DNA from: Nitrosomonadales bacterium | GTDB lineage: Bacteria > Pseudomonadota > Gammaproteobacteria > Burkholderiales > Gallionellaceae | Length of the DNA: 64,000 bases | Direction of reading: 5' to 3' | Assembly (NCBI GenBank): GCA_016234685.1 | Contig: JACRAT010000030.1 | Span: 81,853 to 145,852, forward strand | Part shown: positions 17,567-25,654 of the stretch, piece after piece | Position numbering within the stretch: the stretch's first letter is position 1 | Layout: each line of letters opens with the position of its first letter | The notes under the pieces: generated by a model | What the model was told of the DNA's origin: nothing | The model's input: the letters and a program-made list of their open reading frames with translations, nothing else | The model's database searches: none | Translations under genes and position numbers: made by a program

Positions 17567-20500
17567 TCACGGCGTATCCCAAGTCAGAATCAGCTCGCGC
17601 CCGTTCACACCTACACTGGGGTAGTTGCTCAGCGGACTTCTCGACGACTCCCAGAGTATCTTGCCGATGCCGTATCCCAACACGCTGCCCGCCACGGTAT
17701 CGGATACCCAGTGATTGCGGCTGCCGACGCGCGCGAGATTGGTCAGGCTGGCCACTCCATACAGCCATGGCTCGTCGTAAGCGACAGCAAACGGCGTCAG
17801 CGTCGCCCATACGATCATGGCGTGCCCCGAGGGGAAGCCATCGGTACGAGCATTGGCAGAGCCAGCGAACGGATGGAAGCTGGCACTGCCCTGCCCCGCC
17901 ATCGGTCGGGCACGTCCGACCACATATTTGCTGCCTAGGCTCAGCGCCAGCGCAGTACCACCCGCCTCGATAGCCGTGTAGCCCGTGCGGGAAAGCAGCG
18001 GATCGTCGGTACTCAGCGCCGCCACGACCGCTCCGGCCCCCGCAACCAGCGGAACCAAAGTATTACCCACTCGATTGACGGCTTTCACCCCGGCATTTTG
18101 CCCATTGCGCTGGACGATGCGGTCTGCCGGCTTGTCCAGCAGGCTGCTCGCCAGCACGATGCCGCCGCCGATCGCCGCACTCGTAAGCCAGTCGATATCC
18201 ATAGCCTGATGGAAACCATTCATCAGGTCGTCCTTCACCCGATAAACCGGCTTGATGACGGGTTCAGCTGTTCTAGCCAGCAGCGAGGGCTTGCCACGAA
18301 TCGGCCTCTTGCTATCCATCATATCCAGCGGATTACTCTGCCGCGCATCCGACACCAGATAGTTCACCTTCACCGCACTAGCAAGCCCCGCTTCGGACAT
18401 GCTGCCATCCAGATAGCGCTTCAGTCGCTCCAGATCGGCAAAGTCATACTCGACCACCGGCTCTGGCTCGACCTGAACCAGTGAGCTGCGATCCAGGAAA
18501 GTCACGCGGATAGCTTTGGTCTCTTGCGGCGCATTGAGCAGGGCGGTACGCACCGCTCGCCCCACAGCCAGACTGACCGGATGCATGTGCTCGTTGGACA
18601 AACGCAGAAGCAAGCGCGCATCGGCATCCACCGAAATGTCGATGTCGCGGAATTGCTGGCGATACAACGCCTCCTTCAGTCGCCACTGATAAGGCTGATC
18701 GTCTGCCTTCCACTCGTTGAGCGGCACTTGCGGCGCAACGCGGGTATAGGCCTCGATGCCCTTGGGCGGCGGCGTCCACGCTTCGCGATGGTCAGCCGGG
18801 ATCAGCATATCGTTGGACAGCGGCGCAGGTTTATATTGCAGGGTGCGTTCGTCGCGCGTCTTGGTCAGGTTATACAACTCGACGTCACGCCAAAGCTTGG
18901 CGCCGCCGTCGCGGATCAGCGGTTGCCAGATGAAACCGAGATCGGAACTTGCCATGCGTGTAGACAGTGCTTCGAAAGGGATGCTGAACCGGATCCACTT
19001 ATCGAACGAGCCTTCGCCGAACTGGGCCGCCGCCACATTGGTCTTGGTCAGACCTGCCGCCATGATGGCGCCATTATCGAAATAACGGGACAGTTCCAGC
19101 GTCACGCCCTTGTCCTTGGCGAGATAACGCCCGGCGCTCACCTTGGCCTGGATGTTGTTCCACCCGGTATCCCAATACAGCGTAGCGTGTCCGGTCACGG
19201 TCTTGTAATTGAGCAAACCGAGATCCTGTTTGAAGTCGCGCTGCTGCACTGCGTTCACATCCACGCCCAGCGCCACCGAACTTTCAAACGGACGATACAG
19301 CCACTCGCCGCCGACCCCGGCGTACATTTCCTCCAGGAAGCCGCCGTACAAGCTGTAGAAATTGTTCTCGCCCAGCTTGCCGGTATGCGTCATCTGCAAA
19401 TTCGGCATGGTGAATCTAGAGCTGGTCTTGTATTCGCGCACCTGTGTGCGGACACGGGGAAGTCCGGTGCCAAAACCACGGAAGTTGTACTTGTTGTAGT
19501 TATCCAGCACACCGGCCTGCACCCCGCCCTGCACCCAGGTATTGGAACCCAGATTGAGCTTGGCCTGATCCTTGACCACGAATTGATACAGCGCAAAAGT
19601 GTCGGGACCGCCCAAGCTGTAGTTCAGCCCGCCACCCAGATTATTCTCGAAGGCGGGGCGATCGTTCCGATACAGCACGCTGGCGTTTTTTTCCGAAGCC
19701 GCCGCGCTGGTCATCACCGGATTCTGCTGCTCACTGGGCGGCAACACTTGGGTTTGCTGCTTGACCCAAGCATCGCGATCCACCTGATGCTCGGCAGTAT
19801 CCAGACCGTGATCACGATAGGCCACAGTAAAGCGCTCTACATCGGCCGGGGCGTCGCGGTGCAGCACCGCGATCGCGCGATCCAGCCGCTGCCGCCAGTA
19901 ACCGGCATCAGCATCATCCACCGTCACACGCAATTCACCGCTGCTCTGTTCGATGCGATTGACCGGCCAATCGGTCTGCTTCGTAAATTCTGCACTGGTA
20001 GCAGCCCAGTCCGGCGCACGCTGCGGACGCGTCCCCGCCACCGGCACGCTAGGCGGATTACTCACCTTGGGCATGTAGGTCTTGTTCAGTGGCGACTGCA
20101 AGGTCAGCCCCAGCATGGCCGTATTGCCGCGCTCCACCCCGAGACTGATGCCAAACCCATCAGTCAGCTTGTAAACCGCACCAAAGTTGAAAGGCGACGA
20201 TTGCTTCAACACCGTACCGAACGGCTCATTCTGATAGTTGTTGCCATCGTATTCCAGCTTGAGCACCAGCGGCGACCAAGGTGTCTGGTACTGCACCCCA
20301 CCGAACAGCGAGGTCGATCCGCGAAAATAGTTGCTGATCGAGAACTGTCCGGTCTGCCCATTGAAGCCGCGCCGAGTGTTCATGGTCTGGCTCAGATAGC
20401 CGAGCGGATTTTTCAGGTCACCCCGGTTACCCACGTAGCCCCAGCCCAACCCCAGACTCCAGTCAAAATCCCCGGTGCGCTTGCTAGCCACCAGATATTC

Positions 20501-21649
20501 GCCGGAGAAGAGGCCTGTCCCCACCAAGTCGCGCCACCCCAGCGCCAGTTGCGGCAGATAGGCAGATTCGCTCAACAAGCGAAACTTCACGTCGATACTT
20601 TTATCCTTGTAAGACTGAGCGCCCGAGAACGCTGCCGCCCCGTAAAGTCGATTGCTGAGGGTGCTATAGCGGAAGCCCGTTTCCATCCAGTCGAACGGCT
20701 GCAAGAATACGTTCATATTGGTGTAGGGAGCCGTGCGGCTGATATTGACCGTCAGTTCGCCCGCTTCCCGCATCCGCGCCGACGGCGTCTGCATCAATCC
20801 GACTCCGCCCCAGTCGCTGGAAGTCAAACCCATGCCACGCGGATCGCCCGAGGCCAAGATTGACTCGCCCGTTGCGACCGGATTGACTGGCGTCGCCCCC
20901 ATCACATCGGGCGCTGGCCCCTGCGTCGCCAAAAATTCAGCCAAGTGATCGGACAGCGACTCCGGCCAATCTTCCTTGCGACTTGGCGCCCAAATCCACG
21001 CCCCTGGCGCTGGCTCTCCCTGCGGCGTCAGATTCCAGATGGCCACGCCGAAACGCTGTACCCTGCCATCGGGCTGCACGACCCACACCCAGTCAGCTTG
21101 CGACAACGTCTCCGGCGCGCAGGCATTCACATAATCCATCAGTCGGCGATAGGCCTCATGGGATACCTGACAAGGCTGGGCTGCCGCCCCCAACACCGTC
21201 ACCGTAGCCGGACGCTGCGGCACCACCACACTGTGTCCAGACAACAATTCAGGATCTCGATTGGGATTGACTTGCAACCAACGCACATCGTGCATCGCGA
21301 TCGGCACCCGTCCCGTCGCAGATCGCCCGGCGATCCAGTTGCGCAAATACTGCCGCAACTGCGGATTGATCCGATCATCGCCCTGCAACAGGTCTAGGTC
21401 GCGCAGCAAACCGGCACGCAATGCTTCTTGTCCCGGCACTTCACCCGGCACGCGCCAACTCAAGCCCAATAAGTAGTCATTTTCAGCACTAGGGTGCGCC
21501 AGCAGCCAGTCGCTCAACCTAGCGGGCACAGCATCCTGAGCCTGCACGGGTACGGAAATCGAAATCAGCAACACCAGCAGTGACATCACCGGTTTGTTGG
21601 CAACTGCAACACCAAGCCGGGTACGGCATTTCTTCAACGGATTATTCAT
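17567..21649 (-). CDS. YjbH-type exopolysaccharide outer membrane protein fused to a PAP2 phosphatase
   Basis: A 1360-aa exported protein. After a signal sequence (cleavage near VQAQD) it carries YjbH/GfcD-like beta-rich regions: GGVGLMQTPSARM near 280 and a second porin-like half (FENNLGGGLNYSLGGPDTF) from about 690. The last ~190 residues are a PAP2 acid phosphatase domain with all three motifs: KYVVGRARP, PSGH, and R-x5-H-x3-D (ARVGSRNHWVSD). YjbH proteins act in exopolysaccharide production; PAP2 enzymes dephosphorylate lipid or isoprenoid phosphates. I chose the ATG at 21649, just after the stop of the YjbF gene; the frame extends 22 codons upstream into that gene. Confidence 0.88.
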   Translation of the reverse strand: MNNPLKKCRTRLGVAVANKPVMSLLVLLISISVPVQAQDAVPARLSDWLLAHPSAENDYLLGLSWRVPGEVPGQEALRAGLLRDLDLLQGDDRINPQLRQYLRNWIAGRSATGRVPIAMHDVRWLQVNPNRDPELLSGHSVVVPQRPATVTVLGAAAQPCQVSHEAYRRLMDYVNACAPETLSQADWVWVVQPDGRVQRFGVAIWNLTPQGEPAPGAWIWAPSRKEDWPESLSDHLAEFLATQGPAPDVMGATPVNPVATGESILASGDPRGMGLTSSDWGGVGLMQTPSARMREAGELTVNISRTAPYTNMNVFLQPFDWMETGFRYSTLSNRLYGAAAFSGAQSYKDKSIDVKFRLLSESAYLPQLALGWRDLVGTGLFSGEYLVASKRTGDFDWSLGLGWGYVGNRGDLKNPLGYLSQTMNTRRGFNGQTGQFSISNYFRGSTSLFGGVQYQTPWSPLVLKLEYDGNNYQNEPFGTVLKQSSPFNFGAVYKLTDGFGISLGVERGNTAMLGLTLQSPLNKTYMPKVSNPPSVPVAGTRPQRAPDWAATSAEFTKQTDWPVNRIEQSSGELRVTVDDADAGYWRQRLDRAIAVLHRDAPADVERFTVAYRDHGLDTAEHQVDRDAWVKQQTQVLPPSEQQNPVMTSAAASEKNASVLYRNDRPAFENNLGGGLNYSLGGPDTFALYQFVVKDQAKLNLGSNTWVQGGVQAGVLDNYNKYNFRGFGTGLPRVRTQVREYKTSSRFTMPNLQMTHTGKLGENNFYSLYGGFLEEMYAGVGGEWLYRPFESSVALGVDVNAVQQRDFKQDLGLLNYKTVTGHATLYWDTGWNNIQAKVSAGRYLAKDKGVTLELSRYFDNGAIMAAGLTKTNVAAAQFGEGSFDKWIRFSIPFEALSTRMASSDLGFIWQPLIRDGGAKLWRDVELYNLTKTRDERTLQYKPAPLSNDMLIPADHREAWTPPPKGIEAYTRVAPQVPLNEWKADDQPYQWRLKEALYRQQFRDIDISVDADARLLLRLSNEHMHPVSLAVGRAVRTALLNAPQETKAIRVTFLDRSSLVQVEPEPVVEYDFADLERLKRYLDGSMSEAGLASAVKVNYLVSDARQSNPLDMMDSKRPIRGKPSLLARTAEPVIKPVYRVKDDLMNGFHQAMDIDWLTSAAIGGGIVLASSLLDKPADRIVQRNGQNAGVKAVNRVGNTLVPLVAGAGAVVAALSTDDPLLSRTGYTAIEAGGTALALSLGSKYVVGRARPMAGQGSASFHPFAGSANARTDGFPSGHAMIVWATLTPFAVAYDEPWLYGVASLTNLARVGSRNHWVSDTVAGSVLGYGIGKILWESSRSPLSNYPSVGVNGRELILTWDTP

Positions 21650-21651
21650 GT

Positions 21652-22317
21652 TTACTTGAATGAAGGCGTGGCAGCCCAACGCTGCCAACTTAAACACAAC
21701 TTGACGGACAGGCACTGCTCGCCATACACCACATTTTCCCGCTCACCGCCCAGATCCACGGCATAGCGCGCAGGCGGCAAGACTCCGCTGTCCATCGTTT
21801 CTTCGAACCAGACCAGCGATTTTGGCTCCACACCCACCAGCGCACTATCGCCGGGGGGGGCGATGCGCTGCAAACTCATCGCATCACGCACACCGATCGA
21901 ATAACCGGGCATCACATCACGCACCCGCAGCCAATGCAAAGGCGCGACAGCACGAGCCGCCTCGCGCCAGGACGGCGCATCCGGCTGCACAACCCGCCGC
22001 CACTCCGAGGTGAACCCGAACACGCCCGCTACGCGACCATCGCGAAGACGCAGCGTCGCCCGATCAGTGCTGTACCATCCCTCAACCAGCCCGCCTGACT
22101 CATTCTCAATCTCGCCCCGCGCCAGAATCACCACTCGACCATCAATAACCATCCGTAGATAACTGAAATTGGGGTCGCTCACCGTAGGCTCTTCTAATCG
22201 AACGATATCAACCAGATTCTTTACGCTTTTAAATAGGGGATCGGACTTGCTTGAGCAGGCCCCAAGCCCCGCCACCAGCACCAGCACCAGCAACGACAAT
22301 CGATAAATTGGATTCAT
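21652..22317 (-). CDS. yjbF: YjbF/GfcB-family lipoprotein
   Basis: A 221-aa lipoprotein. The signal peptide ends in LGACSS. The body matches the YjbF/GfcB group (capsule or exopolysaccharide locus lipoproteins), with VDIVRLEEPTV near the N-terminus and the conserved SEWRRVV segment. The start MNPIYRLS at 22317 gives a normal signal peptide; the open frame extends to 22365. It precedes the YjbH-PAP2 gene by two bases, so the two are almost certainly coexpressed. YjbG, normally between YjbF and YjbH, is absent. Confidence 0.82.
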   Translation of the reverse strand: MNPIYRLSLLVLVLVAGLGACSSKSDPLFKSVKNLVDIVRLEEPTVSDPNFSYLRMVIDGRVVILARGEIENESGGLVEGWYSTDRATLRLRDGRVAGVFGFTSEWRRVVQPDAPSWREAARAVAPLHWLRVRDVMPGYSIGVRDAMSLQRIAPPGDSALVGVEPKSLVWFEETMDSGVLPPARYAVDLGGERENVVYGEQCLSVKLCLSWQRWAATPSFK

Positions 22318-22597
22318 GACAGATACACCAAGCCTGAGCCGAAGATACGGCTGGAACAATAACAACAGACATCGCTTTGCCCGCCACTCATAATGCGAAA
22401 CACACCCGCATTACACTGGCACGACCATCCCCCGAGGCGCCCCCAGACAGACTTGACACACCGATGCAGACTTATGCAGAACAACATATCTGCTCTGCAT
22501 TTTCCCTGAAAATTCAGGCGCAGGCATACTAACATCACCACAATTAAACACCAACAACCCAGCCACCCGCCTCGCCAGATTCTCCCCCTCACTAACT

Positions 22598-22625
22598 TTG
22601 GGCCGGTAGCCTTTTCGATTACAAT
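22598..22625 (+). promoter_or_regulatory. Candidate promoter for the methyltransferase gene
   Basis: TTGGGC at 22598-22603 and TACAAT at 22620-22625 are 16 bp apart, about 65 bp before the likely ATG at 22690. The rest of the 372-bp gap between the divergent yjbF and methyltransferase genes is relatively AT-rich. It holds no ORF I trust. Confidence 0.35.
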
Positions 22626-22689
22626 GCCGTCAGTCCCAGCTCCCCGCAACAGCCCCTCTTAACAACGCTCCCGTTTGAAAGTAGACCTG

Positions 22690-23340
22690 ATGTTTGATTA
22701 CAACCGCTTGATGAAGCTCCCCATCATTTTATTCACCCTGTATTTCCTAGTCCGCGAAACAGAGCAACTACACCAGTTCATGCAGTACAACCCACCGCTG
22801 CTCTCGCCCGACTATCTCGTCAGCCTGAGTGCTCGTATCTCGTTGATCCTGTTTCTGCTGCTACTCGTTGCCATGCAGGCTTTCCGGGAAAACCCCGTCA
22901 ACAAAGCGCCTGGTTTACAGCCCCGCATCACCGCCGTACTCGGCCTCACCTTTAGTCTGTTGCTACTGCTGCTCGACCGTGCCGCGCCCCTAGCTTGGCT
23001 GAACTCTCTCTCGGCGCTACTACTCCTAGTCGGCAACTATTTGTGTATTGTCACCTTGCTGCATCTAGGGCGATCCATCAGCATCATGGCTGAGGCGCGC
23101 CGACTCGTCACCAGCGGCCCCTATGCGCTGATACGACACCCACTCTACTTCTCGGAGGAGGTCGCCGTGATCGGCATCTTTCTGCAATTCCGGTCGTGGG
23201 AGGCTGCGGTCATCCTCATTATCCACTTCGCCCTCCAAGTCCAGCGTATGCGCAACGAAGAGCAAGTGCTACTCGCGACCTTCCCCGAATATCGCGATTA
23301 CATGAACAAAACCAGCAGATTGATTCCCGGCGTCTGGTAA
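22690..23340 (+). CDS. Isoprenylcysteine carboxyl methyltransferase-like membrane protein
   Basis: A 216-aa protein with about five membrane helices. The C-terminal signature SGPYALIRHPLY, later NEEQ and FPEYRDY, is that of the ICMT/PEMT fold, which uses SAM to methylate membrane-embedded or lipid-linked substrates. In bacteria the substrate is rarely known. The ATG at 22690 is chosen; a TTG at 22675 is an alternative. It sits divergently inside what would otherwise be a continuous YjbE-F-H locus, so modification of the polysaccharide or its carrier is conceivable, not shown. Confidence 0.8.
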   Translation: MFDYNRLMKLPIILFTLYFLVRETEQLHQFMQYNPPLLSPDYLVSLSARISLILFLLLLVAMQAFRENPVNKAPGLQPRITAVLGLTFSLLLLLLDRAAPLAWLNSLSALLLLVGNYLCIVTLLHLGRSISIMAEARRLVTSGPYALIRHPLYFSEEVAVIGIFLQFRSWEAAVILIIHFALQVQRMRNEEQVLLATFPEYRDYMNKTSRLIPGVW

Positions 23341-23520
23341 GAGAGGCGAACCACCTATCACCGTTCAGCTTCCTAAGAACCACAGTTACAACGCACACTG
23401 CGTCGTCATACATTGCTGTGCCATGGGCATAGGCGGGACGAGCGGGCAAGGTATCTGGGGGGATCTCCCCTGCTCAAGCCAGCAAACCGAGGTCGCCAAC
23501 TTTTTCTAGAAGAGAAAACA

Positions 23521-23547
23521 CAAAGCCCCCAACTAGTGGGGGCTTTG
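23521..23547 (-). terminator. Intrinsic terminator of the YjbE/GfcA-like gene
   Basis: A perfect 11-bp stem (CAAAGCCCCCA / TGGGGGCTTTG) with a 5-base loop. On the minus strand it is followed by a T-rich stretch (TGTTTTCTC), about 57 bp past the stop at 23604. On the plus strand the tail is not T-rich, though it could also slow transcription from the methyltransferase gene. Confidence 0.7.
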
Positions 23548-23603
23548 TCGATTCGGCCCCTACATAGAGAAGCCGAGGAAGAGTCACTCTCCGAACCAAA
23601 TGG

Positions 23604-24041
23604 TCATTGTGTGGCTGTGGCAGTGGCCGCAGTATTGTTATTGTTTGTAGCCACCACCACCACGGCCGTGAAAGCAACAACACCAGCAGCGACAGTACCG
23701 CCAGCAACGGCCCCCGCTCCAGCAGCAGTAGCAGCAGTAGCAGTAGCAGTAGCAGTAGCTGCGGCCACAGCCTGAGAGGTAGCCACAGGCACGAACTGAC
23801 CTGCGGAAGTCTTCAACACGGTGAACTTGGTACCAGCAGGATAGGTCGTGCCGTTGACATTAACGGCATGATCATAAGCGTATTCCTTGATTTCGGTACC
23901 CCGAGTCCCGGCCTCGAATCTCGTACCATCCACCGTCACCAGCTCCTTGGTCTCCTTCAGCACCTCACCCGCGCCAGCAGCGAATACAACACCAGTAATT
24001 CCCAACAACAAAGCCAACGTCAACGAACTCAATTTTTTCAT
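23604..24041 (-). CDS. YjbE/GfcA-like exported small protein
   Basis: A 145-aa secreted protein. It has an excellent ribosome site (TTGGAGG) and a signal peptide ending near VFAAG. Residues ~25-85 form a compact domain (ELVTVDGTRFEAGT...VNGTTYPAGTKFTVLKT). The C-terminal third is Ala/Thr/Val-rich: a run of AT repeats, a hydrophobic segment (GTVAAGVVAFTAVVVVATNN) and a TATATQ end. That tail architecture closely resembles GfcA and YjbE of E. coli, which end in Thr-rich tails. The N-terminal domain is an addition not seen in those. The tail is encoded partly by a hexamer-like repeat (around 23716-23762). Confidence 0.72.
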   Translation of the reverse strand: MKKLSSLTLALLLGITGVVFAAGAGEVLKETKELVTVDGTRFEAGTRGTEIKEYAYDHAVNVNGTTYPAGTKFTVLKTSAGQFVPVATSQAVAAATATATATAATAAGAGAVAGGTVAAGVVAFTAVVVVATNNNNTAATATATQ

Positions 24042-24380
24042 TTTTGCCTCCAAAAAATATTCGGTAAAGAACCACAAAAGCAGTTGCCTGATTACCTTGA
24101 AATTCACACCATCAACAATCTTCCAACTTTCAAGCAGGGCCGCTCCGAACAGCCTGAGCAACTGCGCCGATACTACCAATGAATCTCTCGTTACGCCAAT
24201 ATTTTTCACGAGCCCTACTCGACGATCAGCATCAGTTGATGCGACCATGAATCCAGAAAACCAGCCAGCGCGTAGCGTCGGCGCAAACACCAGACTCACA
24301 CTCAGGTTGGCCGACTTTGCAAAAGCTGGCAGCATACCGACCTCGCGTAATTGCCAGACACAACGGCCCACTTCAAAAAA
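24042..24380. other. Divergent intergenic region
   Basis: The 339 bp between the YjbE-like gene and mtnA hold promoters for both directions. I could not define convincing -35/-10 pairs and see no terminator. A minus-strand frame stays open through it as an extension of the YjbE-like frame, but the strong GGAGG at the 24041 start argues that this is not coding. Confidence 0.5.
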
Positions 24381-25517
24381 ATGATGACCATAAAAATCGA
24401 AACCCTGCGCTGGGCGCACAACAAGTTGGAAATGATAGACCAGCGCATTTTGCCTGCGGCTTTTGAATATCTGAGTTACGACTCGGCGGCGACCGTGGCG
24501 GAGGGTATCCGCAGCATGGTAGTGCGCGGTGCGCCAGCCATCGGCGTCGCGGCAGCGTATGGGGTAGCGCTGGAAGCATTGAGGTTAACCTCAGAACCGT
24601 TCGCCCTGAGCTTGCCGAAGGAAGGGGAAAGAACACGAGGCTTCGACAGGCTCAGTCCGAACGGCACTCAAAATATTTTCGCCTCTGATTTCAATTCAGG
24701 CATGGAAACCGGCTTCACCGTGCTGGCGCAAAGTCGCCCGACGGCGGTGAATCTGTTTTGGGCGCTACAGCGTATGCGCAAGGTATGGGAAAACGTGGCG
24801 ACACAAACACCGCCGCAGATCGCGCAACGCTTGCTGGCCGAAGCGCACGAAATATTGGCCGAAGACATCCGCATCAACCGCGCGATGGGCGTGCACGGTG
24901 CGGCGCTGTTGCCTGACGGCGCGCGAGTGCTGACCCATTGCAATGCAGGCGCACTGGCCACGGCGGGCTGGGGCACGGCGCTGGGCGTGTTCCGCTCCGC
25001 CGTCGAGGCAGGCAAGAAGATCTCCGTCATCGCCGACGAGACCCGCCCCTTTCTGCAAGGCGCGCGCCTCACCGCCTGGGAGATGGTGCAGGAGAACATC
25101 CCCATCACCCTCATCACCGACAACATGGCGGGCTACATGATGGCGACCGGCGAGATAGACGCTGTGGTGGTCGGCACCGACCGCGTGGCATCCAACGGCG
25201 ATGTCGCCAACAAGATCGGCACCTACATGGTGGCCGTGCTGGCGCGACGACACAACATCCCGTTCTACGTCGCCTGCCCGCTCTCCACCATCGACATGAG
25301 CATCGCCAGCGGCGCGGACATTCCCATCGAGGAGCGCTCGGCGGATGAAGTCAAAGGCTTCCGCGACACCCACTGGGCTGCGCCGGGCGTCAAGATACGC
25401 AACCCATCCTTCGACGTGACGCCTGCCGAGCTGGTGACGGCACTCATCACCGAGCGCGGCCTAGTGACTCAGCCGAGCAGAGAAAAATTGCTCGCATTAA
25501 CCGGTTCCGGCGCTTAA
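24381..25517 (+). CDS. mtnA: S-methyl-5-thioribose-1-phosphate isomerase with repeat insertion
   Basis: A 378-aa enzyme of the methionine salvage pathway that isomerises methylthioribose-1-phosphate to methylthioribulose-1-phosphate. Conserved segments are VVRGAPAIG, the catalytic Cys in HCNAGALAT and the Asp in VVGTDRVASNGDVANKIGTY. About 30-35 residues between ALEALRL and FNSGMET (near residues 72-105) have no counterpart in the family and are encoded by a palindromic repeat inserted in frame. Start is ATG 24381 or 24384; a TTG at 24351 is unlikely. No other mtn gene is adjacent. Confidence 0.93.
   Translation: MMTIKIETLRWAHNKLEMIDQRILPAAFEYLSYDSAATVAEGIRSMVVRGAPAIGVAAAYGVALEALRLTSEPFALSLPKEGERTRGFDRLSPNGTQNIFASDFNSGMETGFTVLAQSRPTAVNLFWALQRMRKVWENVATQTPPQIAQRLLAEAHEILAEDIRINRAMGVHGAALLPDGARVLTHCNAGALATAGWGTALGVFRSAVEAGKKISVIADETRPFLQGARLTAWEMVQENIPITLITDNMAGYMMATGEIDAVVVGTDRVASNGDVANKIGTYMVAVLARRHNIPFYVACPLSTIDMSIASGADIPIEERSADEVKGFRDTHWAAPGVKIRNPSFDVTPAELVTALITERGLVTQPSREKLLALTGSGA
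24597..24664. repeat. Palindromic REP-like element inside mtnA
   Basis: Two 24-base arms, 24597-24620 and 24641-24664, are inverted copies that match at 20 of 24 positions around a 20-base centre. The arms carry the words GTTCGCCCTGAGC and GACAGGCTCAGTCC. This type of element is usually intergenic in proteobacteria. Here it is translated as SEPFALSLPKEG...GFDRLSPNG without breaking the frame. Confidence 0.85.
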
Positions 25518-25654
25518 GTTCCCCTCAATATTTCCGATACCACAAACACTCAAGGGGTATTATCCGCAGCAGTTCGACGTATCACGTAAAGTGCCATACC
25601 AGAGGTCGCACTCTCGAAGGCACGGCTTGTAATCCACAATCAACCGAGGGGGAG

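Noticed and set aside
18524..20863. 779-codon plus-strand open frame opposite the YjbH gene
   Set aside because: It is entirely antisense to the well-supported YjbH-PAP2 frame. It is Arg/His/Gln-rich with no domain, which is typical of a GC-rich shadow frame.
22314..22649. 111-codon minus-strand frame upstream of yjbF
   Set aside because: It overlaps the yjbF start in another frame, is Cys/Trp/Gly-rich without motif and lacks a ribosome site.
23716..23762. Short regular repeats suggestive of a CRISPR or microsatellite array
   Set aside because: Units are 3-6 bases without spacers and lie in frame in the YjbE-like tail; not a CRISPR array.
24042..24419. Upstream extension of the YjbE-like frame
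   Set aside because: The internal ATG at 24041 has a strong GGAGG and begins a canonical signal peptide; the extension would bury it.
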